Assembly: GCF_005239225.2 (NCBI RefSeq)
Contig: NC_133297.1
Location: forward strand, 10,714,147-10,778,146
DNA from: Populus alba
Lineage: Eukaryota; Streptophyta; Magnoliopsida; Malpighiales; Salicaceae
Direction of reading: 5' to 3'
Length of the DNA: 64,000 nucleotides
Notes under the pieces: generated by a model
Told to the model about the DNA's origin: nothing
The model's database searches: none
Seen by the model: only the letters and a program-made list of their open reading frames with translations
In this document: in pieces, positions 13,101 through 28,300 of the stretch
How the letters are laid out: every line of letters begins with the position of its first letter
How positions within the stretch are numbered: position 1 is the stretch's first letter
Translations under genes and position numbers: made by a program

Positions 13101-14698
13101 TTGATCCAAAAATTTATTCTCTATTTTTTGATCCAAGAGTAGTAAGGTGAAAGAAACTCGTCTAAAACAATGAGGAGAGAAAAAATAGTTGGTTTGACCA
13201 CTTTTCGACGACTAAACTTATCATTCTTTGTGTCAAAGAATTCCATTGACGAGAGGAGTTCGATTGTTGTTGGTTTTGTTTATAAACATGCCTAAAAAAG
13301 ATCGGGTTCCATTTTGAATTTTTTTTTATTCTATTGATTTTCATTTTTATGTTGTGTTTTGGGTGTTTTGGAGTTGTTAAATAATTTAAGATGATTTGTA
13401 TGGTGTTTAATAAGTGTTGTTGGATAAAAATGGGTTGAGAATAAGATTCTCAACCAAGAAACCTAATTTGTCACTCTTTTTTTTCAAAAAAAAAAATAAA
13501 GATAAGAAAAGAAGAAAAAAATAGGCCTAGATGTGTTGGGTCTGACTCAGGCCCACACCAATAAGCTTTTTCTCTCTTTGAGATTGTTTTGGTCTTTTGA
13601 TTCTATTTTTAAAAAATTTTATTATTTAATATTAGATATTGAATGAAGAATGAATTTTTATATTTTTTTCAATTTTATATATTTAATTGATTTTGAATAA
13701 GTTAAAAAATATGATCATATAATAAAATAAATTAATTAAGTGAACCTTTCATAATTTATGATCACGAGTTTGGTAGGTTAACCTGAATTATTTTTGATTT
13801 TTTTAAATATCAAATCGACAAGATCATATCTAGACAACTTCAATACAATTTAATTTAAAATCTAAGCTAAATAAAGAATCAATCAATAATTTTCAAGTTT
13901 AATATATTATGTTAAATTTAATAACAATGTCAAAAAAATCCATGTGAATTAGATATTGTTTTTTATGTTAAAAAAATTCGATTCAACCTAGAGAAGAAGT
14001 CTCCGTCGGACATATGTAATAAAGGGGTACATTCCATTCTGAGGTGATCAATTAGTGAGATCTTTGTTCTGCAAATTCATCAATGCAAATTGTTCTTTCT
14101 TTTTTGGGCTCTAGATCATATCGAACCTCATTGTTTAATTAGTTTCTCTTCATTTGTCTCGAAGTCTTTTTCTCCGTTCTTATCTACAAAAAAAATCATT
14201 GTCCCTACAGGCCAAATCCAATGCACTAGAAGCAAACCAGAGAAGGATATGATGCAAATTAGTAATTCAGGTACACTAAGGCCAAACAAACTACAAGATG
14301 GTAAAAGTCAAACAATGACTTTTTTAGCCCAGAAGTCGTAAAATATACCATTTGTTTCTGGGGAAAAAAGGCAGTGTTGATTTCTTTCTCAAGTATCTAT
14401 CCTCTACAAAGTTCATCTCCAGCCGCTCATGCAGAGCAAAACTAAAGAGCTAATAAATAATATATATATCTATCTTATGAAAGAGATCTATCAAAATTGG
14501 ATTAGGACAAGACTGTACAAAGAAGAAGGTTAGGCTAAAGAATAATAGTTACGATGCGGGGGCCTTGCTCGAAACATTGACCTCCTCGATCCACCAAGCT
14601 TCAAAGCAAGTGTACTGACAGCAGCAATTGGCTCAGTAGCTCTTGAAGCTGCAGGTTGAATCAGCCATATTTGATATAAGTCAGCCTTTGGGCAGGAA
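10141..14698. other. Intergenic, AT-rich, repeat-derived; no supported gene
   Basis: This lies between the eRF1 promoter and the 3' end of the importin-like gene. The short open frames at 10353-10538, 10684-10896 and 14090-14341 have no recognisable motif. The stretch 11.5-11.95 kb holds degenerate repeat units listed separately, and related phrases (GTTGACTCG-like, CTCGAATCAATCC-like) recur to about 12.7 kb and at 13.7-14.0 kb. The segment about 14.35-14.70 kb is probably the 3' UTR of the minus-strand gene. Confidence 0.5.
11520..11945. repeat. Four degenerate repeat units with a 'gttgactcg' core
   Basis: Similar phrases start near 11524, 11609, 11777 and 11876. Each has a TCAGTCTCATG-like start, then a TAGCGAGTTT-like part, then GTTGACATGAGTC or GTTGACTCGTGTC, followed by a T-run. 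Spacing is irregular (about 85-170 bases). Reverse-complement relatives occur near 36.5 and 51.5-52.3 kb, so this is a dispersed family and not a local satellite. Confidence 0.55.
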
Positions 14699-16290
14699 TT
14701 AGGTCAAATTGGGGACGTTGCGGTGGCTATCAGCGAATTCTCGAATTAAGCGCTTCAAAACTCTTCCTCCCTTTCCTTGCATATGCCCATAGTTATTCTT
14801 TTCCCCATTGAAAGTCTTGCTCCCAAGATAATCTGAAGCAGCACCAACGAGGGCCTCCATCCAAACTGGTACTAATGTTTCAGCTTCCCCCTGCTTTAGA
14901 TACTCAACTGGAAGAGCCTGCACCTGGTGCGATTACAGTGGCCAAACGATGTCAAGACTGGAAAAAATAAAACAAAAGGAAAACCTAGAAACAAGCATCC
15001 AGAAGCCTAATCTAACAAGGTTCATAGGCAACTCAGCAGTACATTACAGTAATTACTCTCTTATATTAGAATGTGAACGCTTCATATTCCAATGGATCAA
15101 CAATCAGTATATCTCACAAATTTGTTTCCTACACGTTCAAACTTTCCTAACTCACACACGCAATAGAGAGAGAGAGAGAGAGAGACCGCTGAATGTAGCC
15201 ATCCATGCAAAGACTCCCAACACAGAACAACCTTCCAAGTTGTTGTCTCACTTAAACTGCAAAATGAAGCCACCTGTTGCAAGATTGTTGCACATTTGTG
15301 AACCTATCAAGCAAAGGGTATTAGATGTGTTTTCATAAAATGTATTGGAATAATACAAGCAAAACATCAAGCTACAGAAAATAAAAGGTCTCAAGTGCTC
15401 TACACGGGAGTTCAGATGAACCCAGGCCAATTTTGCTAGCCCTTAAACTTCTTCAACAATTCCTTCCTGATGCTTAATTTATTTCTATACTAAAGCAAGA
15501 TAGAAAGCACCCAGTTCTATGTACTTCGGATTTCAGGCTTATTAGGTTTCATTTTGAAAAACAAGTTGGCATGCTAAGAAAAATCACGTCACTTTGTAGC
15601 TACAGCAGTGTAAGATGCTCATTTGGTACATGGAAAATAACAAGACAAGATAAATGAGTTTGAGAGTGTTCGGTTAAGAATGACACAAGACAGTATATGG
15701 GCAAGAGGCGCCCTTTTTGTTTCAAGTTAATTCGACAAAACCTGTCCCATTCATATGACAATATTATCTTAGACATCCTTCCCAAAATACCTATACCCAT
15801 TTCCTTTAAATCCAAGAGTACTCTTCAATCTATGACTTGGGCTTTTGAAATCCGACATTTTATTTATGAAACTAATGGAAAAAATAATTAATTGCTTTTG
15901 TTTTTAAAACTCGGATAGCACAAGATAAATAAAATAAAATAATACTTCAAAAAAATAAATTTAATAATTTACAAAGAATAGATAAGTAGTTTTTTTTTAA
16001 TCCAAATATTTATAATAATATTGCATGAAACAGCACAAAAACATTGTTGTCATCACAACATGTTATTGTCTAAACCCTATTCTTACCAAACATAAAACAG
16101 AATAGTTATCTAGTCCATGCTAGTTTAAACCAAACGAAGGACACTAACAAAACTTGTCCAATCTAGCCTCTCGTCCAACCCAATCCAGCATGCCAAACAT
16201 ACCAACTACCAATAAAGAGTAGTTAGATTACGTTATCCAAATATTACATTCTTCTTGTCAAGGTATTTATGTAATTGTCTACATACTATA

Positions 16291-16324
<34 letters not shown>

Positions 16325-19300
16325 GGTGGGTGTGTCTAAAAGAGTAAGACAGCACTTCTATCATTTTTATACTTCTCTTCTGTTCCTATCTCTTTCCTCT
16401 TCTTCTTTCTCTATTTTCAATTATTTCAATCTAAGAAAACCAATGATTCTATATGTGTTATGCTTCGGAGAATAAAACAAAATATTCAAGAACACTTTTA
16501 CTCACAGGTTGTTCAACATGATAATTAGACAAGGATTTATTTTGAATTAGGGAAATAAATAAGAGTGCAAATTCTATTTCTAAAGCAAATTCTGATGAAT
16601 TTATGTTCCAGTTAAAATCCTTTTCAATTTTTTACTGCTATTTCAATAGACAATTATACAATACTATTGATAGCAAGGAGAAATAGCACCATGAGTTTGC
16701 TTAGTTTAGCGGTCAATAATGACATACCCTTAAAAGAAAAATAAGCCAAGACTTATTCAGAAGGAAGGACCGAAAATACCATCATATAGCATTTTAACCA
16801 AAAAGAAGATTGAAGCGTCTAACTTAACTACATCATGCACTCACGCCCATGACCCATAACGAAATTACATTTATGATTTATATTGAGTAACAATGAAACT
16901 TACCCGTGACATTGCTGAAACGCCGAGCAAAGCATACACTAAATTTGATACAAGTCCCTCGCCATTACGAGATATGACCTGAATTGATATGGCACTGTAT
17001 GACCCCTCGAGAATACAATTCTTGGATTCCAACAAAGAGATTAGGCCAACTTCCAAGAAGCCTATTGAGAAATAATATATCCACAGGAGATTGAAGGGTT
17101 GAGAAAAATTATTCATATAGATAAAAATAAATTAACTCAAAATATGAAAAAAAAAAAAAAACAACAACTTTAAGATAGACACAGAAAGAAATAAAGGGAA
17201 CTCTTATAGAAGGATTATTGTGTAAGAAAGCTAAACAAAAATTAGATGCAAAGAGCTGGTCATCTGAGTACCATCATTTCTTTAAAAAGACTTAAGAGGA
17301 GACCAACTGAAAAAAAAAAAATACTGACATAAGTAGCTGTTCAATAAATGTATTTATGTTTCTCTTGTATTAAAAAGTCATTGGCAACCTTGAATGCCCG
17401 CACATGCACACCCAAGCTTGTGACCAGGCTCTCATTAAAGATTTTATGTTGCAAGTTATCACTTTGCAGGAGATTTAGTTTTTGACTATGTTTGAACAAC
17501 CAGTACTTAACAGATTGGGAAAATTATCAGACACGTGATAATAGAAAAGTGACCTAAATAAAGTTGAAGTACAAGCTTATAACATAATTGACTGTCCAAA
17601 AGTAAGCAAATTTACAATTATGAATAACACAAAAGGCATAAGATAGTTGAACAGGCAACATGTATAGATCAGAACACTCTGAAGCTGCACGTGCCAAAGG
17701 ATTTTTCATAAAATCAACTTTTGTTTGGCAATTCCTTGGGATAGATTGGTTGTTCTGGGTTCCTTAGAGTCTTGTTGACTTTCACAAAGCTTCATTAGCA
17801 GAAACCAGGCATGATTGGACAGATCTTTCATGTTAACAATTTGTTTCTTCGAGGGTGGATTATTCTACCTTTTCACTTTGTTTTTTTCTTTTAAGGAAGT
17901 GGCCTAGTAATAGCTTCTTCACAATATTAATTCATTATGATGATTATAATTTAGATCTACAGGTTCAAACACCTAAGCATATCTAATCGTATGTAATTGT
18001 TTTATAAATCATCAAAAATTTGGTTGTGGGAGGGTGTTAAATGGGGTTGATTAAAATGGATTGAATGATAGCAAACTTGTTTGTTACTGACCATATTTGG
18101 TTCAACTCCAGGGTTGAGAATCATGTGTTATATACGTATTATATGCACAGGTACACACACATATATACCCACAAGTAGCAGGGTATTTCTTGATCCATTC
18201 GAGTGCACAACTAGTATCCACTACTTGGAACGAGTCATGTCAGCTCTTGTGTTTATTGACCCATTTAGTATTTAATGGAAAGAGGCCCCATACTTGGTGG
18301 CAAAAGTGTTGTACTTTAACACACTATCTAAGGTTAAGACTTGAACCTTAAGACCTCCCTATATCCTAGACCAATTCTTAACCACCCATGCTTAACCCTT
18401 AAGAATTAAATGTTAAGGGAGACAATAAGAGTTAGTGTTCAACTAGATACAAATTGACTAACAGCTGCTAAAAGGATTAAGGCTACCACCACCACCACTC
18501 GTGACCATTGAACCACGCTACTATCATAACATGATAGCCTCTCTACAGCATCTCTAAACTTTTACACCATGAATTTAAACCCTTCAAATTTGTACAACAA
18601 AACAACTCCAACATTCACACTCTTAATGGTTCTTACACCATTAACAACTATTTCTTCGGAAAGAAATACACTTAGCAATAACACTTTGTAAAATTTCAAC
18701 ACTGTTTTTTTAACCCTGTAGCAACTCAATTAGGTGTTAACACGAAAATTAACAGTCCCTCTACCCTTCAAAGTGTCTCATTTTCCAGGTTCATCTTTCT
18801 TGAAATTTTATTTCTTTTGGTTAACAACATTGAAGCTCTACATGTTTTTCTATGCATTCCATATTAGCCTCACAAGAAGTAAGAAACCATCAAGAGATTA
18901 TCAAGCATTCAAACTGGAAGACCTCAGCACTGCAGGATTGCTATACTTACATGACAAATATGACATTGCTGCCAGCGCCGCTCCTCGATGCATAGCAGTG
19001 CAGCATATAGCTGCCTTTTGAAAGGAAACGTCAAGGAGAGAACCAGATGCAGCTAATACTTCCTGAAATATATCATACAGCTGAACAAGTCATTCAAAAC
19101 TATTAGCTTGAAGTAGTTAAGTATCAATAAACCTCTGAAGAACAAATTCATCTACTTGGATATGCTCAGTCCAGGTATAGATGCTATGATATGAAATCCA
19201 AGAGATGAAGATTATTACCCTTGAAAGTTCTATTTAATGAGGTTGCTTCATATTTTCCATAATCAAAGGCAAGAGGAAAAAAGAGAAAAAATGACCAGAA

Positions 19301-22300
19301 CAGTATACCAAACCTTATGAGTACCACGCACCACAGTGGAAGCAAAATTTGTGTAAGCCTCCACTAAATCAGGCTCTTGGTCACATATATATGAAGAATT
19401 AAGACCCATAACTGATGTTGCTTGTGTAAATCTTTCAAAAGTAATAACAAACAAAGGTCCAAATTCCTCTTTATGACTGAATTCTTCAATGACAACAGAA
19501 GCTTCCCCCGTTACAAAAAAAAAAAAAAAAAACATTAGAAACAGAAGATAAGTAAACATGTGGAAAATAAATGAATCATATACAAAGGTGTATAATAATA
19601 AACAATGCTGACTACAATTTGTAATTGATGTAACCTTTTACCATACAAGTTTAAATAATTCATACTGAAAAGAAAAAAAAAAAAAAAAAACAATTAGAGT
19701 GATGCTGAGCATCACAACATTGTTTTTAAAGATGGCATGAATAGACACATGGATATGAATGTAATGAAATACAACTTTTAAGTCATAGAATTCACGTCTG
19801 TTTGTGTCATCAAGAATCATGAAAAGTGGCTTTTCACCAAATTATTCAGACCTGAATTATAAGATAGTATTTCCACTATGCTGTAAATGCAAGCACGTGC
19901 ATATATAATTGAAAATACCTGTTCTGATATACCATTCATGACTCTGGAATGACAAAAAATTGGTTGATAGGCAATCTAGTACACTGGGCAATAGCAAAGC
20001 AAAGTGCTGCCCTGCAATATGCAACTCCAGTCATGGCTTTTAAATTATATGGTTCCTCATCAGATAAACAAAGTAAATGAACTATGTAGACATAAAACTA
20101 ACAAAAGGATGGGAAAAAAACAAAAAGAACACCCTCCAATTACCACTCGACTGAATTGCCAGTGAAAGAGCTCGGCAAGCTGCGGTAGATAAATTACTAT
20201 TCTCCATGTGTTCAGACCTAAGTAGTTTCTCTAACATGGGCCAAAAGGTGCTTAGCAGACCAAATATAGGATCATCAGCAGCAGGACCGCTAGGATGAGG
20301 CATTACAAGATGACTAAATACAGTTCCCATCCTGTAAATTAAACAATTAAACATCAAAGCCATAGCCAAATAATAAACATATAAGGTGGGCATGCATACC
20401 AATGGTGAGGTTCCAATCAATCAAAAAATGAAAAAAGAGTTGATACTTAAAAGAAGGCATTGGACTTTCAGTTTATAGTCTTTCCAGAGTACATGTGCGA
20501 TGCTCTTGTAAAGGAGTCCAATTACACAAATTCGGACAGGAAGAACACTTTTAAGTTTCATTCTTCTTGCACAAACAAATAAGATAAAACCCGAAGCACT
20601 GCCACCTGTTCAGAAGGGAAACAGAAAATATAAAAGAACTAGGATTACTCAACTAGGTTTGGGGCAGGACTTTCATAGTACAGCAAGCTTGTGATGCTCA
20701 GAGAAAGGAGCTCAACTATTTTTCTTGTATTTCTACAAGGAATTTTTTTTAGATAAAATCAAAGGAATCCATTCCCTTTCCACAAAAAGCTGAGATGAAA
20801 AGTATCAAGTCTTGTCCTCAATGAACACATGATTGCACAAGTTAAAAATTGCACATATACACAATGACAAATCTCAGCTGTCTCAATAGTATACCTGTAT
20901 AACCCTCTTGCTGCTGAGTTCAAAATTTGCGTATAAGCAGCTGGATTTTGTCTGAATGAATCGCTGCTCCCTTCATTAACCTGAAAGAACAGTAAGCTAT
21001 TGAATACTGTTTGAGATTAACACACGCCATGGAATATGAAACATGCATTGGTAAAAAGGCATGGAAAGCAGGTCTTTTTGTAATGGTCTCAACTCAACTA
21101 ATTAAAGATAAGCAAACTGAAACAAACAGGATCCCATTATTCTCTAAACTACATGGAAGCCTACCATCCTTCTATGACCTGCTGACACATTTGACAATGC
21201 TCCCTCTATTAGACATTAAATCTTAGCCAGAAAAAAAAAAATCAACCACAGCAACTGAACAGCCTCATAGAGGATTATCAAGTGTGTACACTGTCCTGCT
21301 TCCAAAGGTAGGAAATCATAAGAATCTATTTTATCTTTCGTCTACTCCCACTACAGGTGCAATGAGAATCTATCAAAAAGAAGCTACTGAAATGTCATCT
21401 GGAAAGCAAATGTAACCAAGGTTCAAATATAAAGCTTGTGAAATCGTGTCTCACTTACAATCTGCCTTGCCATGCTATGTAAATTCCTTCCTTTACCAAA
21501 TGATAATGCGGGCACACTTCAAATGCTTCTAAAGAAAAATTATACTAGAAGACTAACATAGCTATGCCCTATATTGAAGAAAGGATGCCAAAACCTAAAC
21601 TCCAACTTGCTCCCTAGACTTCATGTCACTTACTGAAGGGGAAAAGGAGCTCTTTTAGAATCAGTTGTATTTTAAAAGCAAAAGGTATGGAACTAAAACA
21701 GGAAAATGCTTCGCTTTAGATCATTTGGCAAAGAAAATGACTAGGAGCTAGAAGCACAACCATATGAACACAAGATAATACAAAGAAAGCTGATAGCTAG
21801 AAGTTTAAAGACAAGGATAACATGGCTGTTGCAAGAGGTAAAATAAATATGACAACTAGACATGCAAGAGAATCTTGAGAGCTTACCAGTTTCCCTATAG
21901 CTTCATAGCAAGAAGAAAGCAGCCTAGCCAACAGGCTGTTCTTTAGCTCTTTGTTTGTTACAGAACCAAGGATCATACTTATTGCGCTAACTACCTCCTC
22001 CTCATCTTCCAAAGGTAATTGCCTCTTCTCCAAAGCCTGACAAATAAAATAATGACATTACCAGATCACCGTGTATGAGAGGTAGAGATATGCAGTGGTC
22101 AAATAGAAATGCTGTGTGTTTGAGTCCTTAACGCCATAACCACAAGCTACAAAACAATCAATAGCATTTCTAGTATCAATAGCAATGCTGGTGTTTAAAG
22201 ATTTACTGATCACAAGGATGAAACTTTGTTTGTGTTTTTTCTAGGGAGGGGACTACAATGTTTCCCTTTTCTTTTAGGAGAGGGGGGCATTTAATGTTTG

Positions 22301-25300
22301 TTTTTCAAGTGGTACCATGAACTGCAAGGCCAAGGAAAACACTGAGATGCTACCATCCTACTATTTCACATCGGCTCTCTGTTTTAGTCGTTCTGGAAAT
22401 TGCAGATCAAGGAAACATGCAGTTTACGGGACTTGCAGAAAGAGGAATGCCATAACAAAATAAGAGAGTTTTGATAGCAGCATTGTAGGACATTCAGAAA
22501 GAAATTTCATACAATGTATCAATCAGGAATGTCTTGAGTACTATGATTCAAACATGTTTACACATGCATAGGCAACTAAAGCACTTTTCAAATTGTTAGA
22601 CTTAAATTTCACTTTAATAGAAACCGTGGCTGTAGACTTGCATCTCATCCAAGACGTGGAAACACTAAATCCGTCAAGACATATTAGTTTAGCATAAAAA
22701 AAATCCACAAGTGCAAAAACAAGAGCAGTACCTCTCCTATCCACATCAAAACTTCCAGATTTGCAGGTTCATAAATAACTGTAGAAGCATCTTCACAAAA
22801 TTTGCGCAGGGCGGAGGCACAAGAATTTGAGGACTGGGGCTCTGAAATGCCCGCAGCAAGAAATAATCTGAAAGTAGCAAATCAGCACAAAAAGGAAACT
22901 TGAAAGCAAGAAACGATGCTGCCAGATGATGCATACAAAGCCTTATTTTCTAAGGAGTTCAATGTAATAAATGATGTCAAAGTAACACCAAGGAAATGCT
23001 GATGAGGCAGGCAATTCTAACATGCATATAACAGAGCAAAATACACCTAGATTCGCACTTAAATCATATATGAACATAAGCCATAGCTCTCAAATGTACA
23101 AGTATGCTTACAGTAAAGGCCTAGCAATAGTTTGAAATGTAGATATCCACTTGGAATAGGAACCAACAACATCTGCGAGTGACCTGTATACCTAAAATGA
23201 AAATAATTATCTAGTAAAAAATAAGAATAAACAAAACCTATTCATCCCAGAGTTAAACGGTGGGATGTACAAATTTTCTTCCAATAAAGTGTTATTATTG
23301 AGAAGCTGATATTTTGCTCAAGATTTTCAAAAATACATAAATTAGCAAAGGACATATCGCACATACAATGCACATAAATCCCTTAAGCTTGTTGGGAGGG
23401 ATACTGGAAAAGATTGTCACCAACTGCATAATCACCGAGAAGTCGAAGACCTGGCTCTCTTGTAGAATCAATTCAGAGACCTGGAAAAGGAAATACAATA
23501 AGACTAATATTGTATTACTATATTGCAGTGACCACTATGCAAGTTTTATAGAAGCTCCTTTAGGGGGCAAAATGAATGGCTGTAAGAACTCCCTACGGGC
23601 TTGGTAAGAGATCATGTGCAGGGTGACCTCATAGTGGTGACAGCAGAGAAACATCTTAAAAATTTCCAAGATTCAGCTGTTAAGAAATAAGTAATACCGA
23701 AACAGCCTTCAATCATATAACCTACTTGTACATAGTATAAAAATTTTGTTGGTACATTTACAGGGATCAATTGCTGTAAGGCCAAAAAATAAATTTCTGC
23801 TCGATACAGACTTACAGAAGATAGAAATAACACAGAAATACAAGAAAACAATGCAAGAAAGATAACACCAAAATCACAGTAGCAAGTTGCACTTACCACA
23901 TTAAGAGCAAACAGTTTGGTTTCAACTTCCTTCCAAGGTATTGATACATTTGGTGATGCCCAACCACCAAAGAAAAGCTACAACAAAAATTAAAGAAGCA
24001 AAAAAGGACATCATCATCTACCATAAAGGCAACTAAGATCTGAAATCTTAGTTTCAGAAGAAGGATGGAAGACAACATTAAGGAAAAAAGGAAAGGAATT
24101 GATAAACAAAAGGAGTGTTGAGACTTCCACTCCTGTACAATAAGAAAACAACCTCTTTGAGATATTATGTTCTGCTTCTGGTTCAGTAGCAGTGGATGGA
24201 CAAAACACTTTTAATAGCAAAGAATCTAATGTGAAGATTGTACAGTGTAACATCTCATGTTCCAGTGACATTGCAAATAACCAGCAAAGGTTAGATTTAC
24301 ATTCCACTAATCTAAGCGAAACAGTAGAACTAAACACTTAATTAAACTCCATCGAGAACACCTCACATCCACTTGGCTTTCCTCACATCCTCTTGGCTTT
24401 CCCAACCCTCAACTTCAATACTTCCCTTTCATCAGCCTGCATTACCACCATACAGACTATCTGCTCAGGAAATTAACGTGGTATTGAGTGAAAATGACAC
24501 TGACAAAAACAGATCATATTTCACATGGCTTGGCTCTGAGATGGTTAGTTTTTTTGTCAAAAATGACATTTATTTCTGTGGAAAAGGGATATTATTAACA
24601 GGAAAGATGAAAAAGAAAACACATGGAAGCTAGAAAATTAGGCTGCTGGAAAAGTGGAAAGATGAATAAGAGTAATGTATCCGGAACAAGAAGCTCCCTC
24701 TGGCCTCACAAGTCCTTCCCAAAAAAATGAAGGACAAAGTACCTGCTTCCAACAGTAAAAGAGGAAAGAAATGACGAGAAACCTTGAATTTGAATTTTCA
24801 TGGATTCACATGAGTGCAATCCAGACCAATTTTCTAGTTCAATTTTACGCACACATCCAACTAACCAAGTGGTCTCTCTTCCCTGAAAACATGAAATCCT
24901 ACATAACCTTCTTAATCCACAGAGAAGCCTCCACAAAGTTAATACGGTTAGTGTTATTTAATGGAATTCAGGCATCCCTTATCCTTTACTGTCATATAGG
25001 CACTGAACAGGAATCAGATCACGATAACCATTAGGGAGCATTCCAGCAACATGATAGCATTTGAGGATGTTGTTTGAAGATAACAGTCATAACCCCTCTA
25101 CATTTTTTATTATTTATGTAAAAGACACTCTCAAAGTAAGATTCCACTGTTTTCTTTTATCCTCCATGAAAACAGCTGCTTCCTTAACTTCTTCAATCTC
25201 CTGTTTCATTTCCTCCCAAATATTGAGACAAAAATAGATGTACATGCACATATTCATGGTGTGTGAGTATGTAAGGAGCACCTTTTGTACAAATCTTGTA

Positions 25301-28300
25301 GGTTTTAGAAGCTGACAAATATCTACCAAAAGCTCAACAAGATTCATCCTAAAATGCGCAAGACCATCAGGCAAATCAACTGTTTCACTCTCATCAATGA
25401 ATGTAGATTCGTCAACCTGTAAAACCAGATTTTCAATACAGTTATAGTATGAGTATGAAGAAACATAAATTACTCTTAACAGCATACAAAACAGATCATA
25501 TCTTACACTATATTTAATCAAAGAAGAAAATACTTCCACCTTCACTACTTATAGCAAGAACCTATGCTGGATGTTCAATCATCAAAATCAATGGAAAATC
25601 ACGACACTAGTGCTCTTCTTTCTAAATTTTTTCTTGGCCCCAAAATTGAAATTCATAGCCTTTTATATAAGAAAGTGAGATGTAATCAAACAACTGGCAA
25701 CATCAACAGTGGGATAAATGCATGTCAACAACGGCAGATGTAGTATTTATGTAATAGCTCTGACACAGCACATAAGGTATCTCTCCACCTCAACACACAC
25801 AAAACCAGAATTTGACTAAACATCTAAAAGCAATGCCATCATCTTTGCATGTTCAAAACTTATAAACATGCTCCTATTCATCTACCATGACAAATTCCAC
25901 TCCACCTCCAAAGGTTGGTGCCGAAAACTATTAAAAATGTGGTTTGAACTGAAAAGGCAATGGAAAAAGGAGTTTCCCCTAACAATAAATCTTCCCAAAC
26001 CAAAATGCAGATTCCATTTCCCACTTTAAAATTCAATTGAGAAAGAAAATGTGAATAAGCCAGTGAAATAAACTTCCACAGACTCAAGTGTGAGACAACT
26101 GATCCAAGCTTGGCATCCCAACCATTAGCATGTGCACCATATGCATTACAGACAACTTTGTGCCACAAAGAATCACGCCACAGCCATTTTCCTATGTGAA
26201 CTATAATCTTCTGCACCAAATGATCCAGTCTGAAACCCTTTTCACTCTTGGATTTACAAGACCTCCCAGCTCACCAAATAATCTCTCATTTTCTCCTCCA
26301 TACCAGACCAAAGGAAATTTCTCATAAACCCCACTATCTGATTAGCCATTGAAACACAAAGCCTCTATTTCTCATCTTTATCGCTTCTCTAGTTTGCATA
26401 GAGCTCCTATTCTCATTTTTGTTCATTTTAGGGGATTAAAATAAACTTGAACTTTCATTTTTTAAGGAATCTAATGATAGAAAATAAGAGGATCTCCTGA
26501 ATTCGCTTTCTGTTATTAATTCTTTTGTTTTAACTGGGAGAACTGGTTGAAGAGTTTGGCCTTTTGAAAGGTCTGAAGTCCTTTTTTTTTGTCATACTTC
26601 CCAAGCCCCTGTGGAAATCTCCCTCAACATCAGTTAGGGGAATCTGGCATTAGCTAAACCACATCTCATAGACTATTCCTTTCTAGTTTAGTGTAGGACT
26701 CTTTCCTGTCTAGTAAATATTTCATATTTTGATAGACTGTAGGGTTAGCACTCTTCTCCTATATATATTGTATTACACTCTTCAGTTATAAAAAGAACAT
26801 GGTGAAACTTCTCTCAAACTTCTTAAGCCCCCAACTCTTTACCTGGACAGTAGTGCTCAACAAAATTAATAATGATTCTTTGTAAATAAGAAGGCCTCAT
26901 GAGGCTTTATTTCCCAATATCCGTGTTATCTGTCAACAAAGCAATGAGTCTCATTGTCACTTACTTTTACATTGTCCGCTTGTGCAATGGATATGTGAAG
27001 ATTGTTTATTTATGGTGGAGATTCTAGGGTATTATCACATTGAGTGTCAGATTTTAATCTCTTTTGTGGATTTTGGTGAGAGGGAAGATCGTAAGACTTT
27101 GTGGTTTAGTGCTGTTTGTGCAGTGATAAGGTGTACCTGCTTGGAGAGGAATGTTAAGAGTTTTTATGAACCAGTAAAATTCAAGACAAAAGTTGTGGGA
27201 TAGAATAGCTTTCCTTTCTTCATTGGGATGTCATGCTTCAGGTGCATTTAGGGGAGTTTCTTGAGCTGATATACAGCAGGATTGGGCTGTTCTTACATGA
27301 TTTTCCTTCTGCTTTCTTATTTGTGAGGATGACTTATGTAATGCTTTTAATACAATTTTCTCTTATCATAAGAAAAAGAAATCTTGGTTTGAACTATGAT
27401 CACAAACCCACAAAATCAGAAGGTTAATGGTAACAGATGCAAATGTAGTGCATTTAACATCACATGAAATAGATCTACCCAGATTCAAGAGAAGAAGAAA
27501 AATTAAGGGTGAATAGTAAGGTAAAACCTGAGCGCGCAATAAAAGAGCATCCAACAATGCTGAAAATACAGAAAACAACATGTCTTCAGAATGTTTCCTA
27601 TTTTTTGCACCTTCTGCGTCAAGACCAAGTATATAGCTTGCAAGACTAGACCTGGGGAAAGAAAGAAAAAAAACATGGTCACAGTTATCATGCTTCATCA
27701 TTTAACAAAGGACCATTAGTAATCAACAGAAAAAATCACATATTGTAACTAAATGTGAATGCCATCTTCTCAATCTTTATAATGGATCAACTTCATTAAG
27801 CAACCTTCATAAGTATTGACTGATTTACTAGATAAAGGAATTATGAGTGTGCTGAATTTGCAAGTATCCTTAACATGATATCTTTCTGTTCTCTTGGGTG
27901 CACACTTCCTGTTGCTCCTCTTCCTCCCTCTTTCCTCCAATTTGGACTGTTCAGCAGCAAGGCAGCCTCTGATTTTCTTACTTTCTTGTTGTAATCACAC
28001 CCAAACACTCCCCAACTTACTACAAAGCAAACCCTGATTACACGTCCAATGTTTCTCCTCCAACTAAACCAACCCACCAAACCCCAGACCCAACTCTGAG
28101 TTGTTGTATCAAAAATTCAGAAATCACATCTTGGAAATTTGGCTACTTTTCAGCCTTTAAATCTCATCCTATCCATAGCAAAAATCAGATCCTTGCTTCT
28201 TTAGTCCAAATGCTAAAACCAACCAATTGGTAGTTTTCACTAGTGGCAACATTGTTCAACCTGCTATTCACCAACCACCTCACCCATTACATAACTATTT

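Noticed and set aside
16290..16336. Regularly spaced short repeats that could suggest an array
   Set aside because: It is a plain TG/GGTG microsatellite; this is plant nuclear DNA and no CRISPR-like direct repeats with unique spacers exist anywhere in the window.
27841..28080. 79-codon minus-strand frame with Arg/Gly-rich sequence
   Set aside because: It lies inside an intron of the importin-like gene, has no recognisable domain, and its reading does not join to neighbouring exons.
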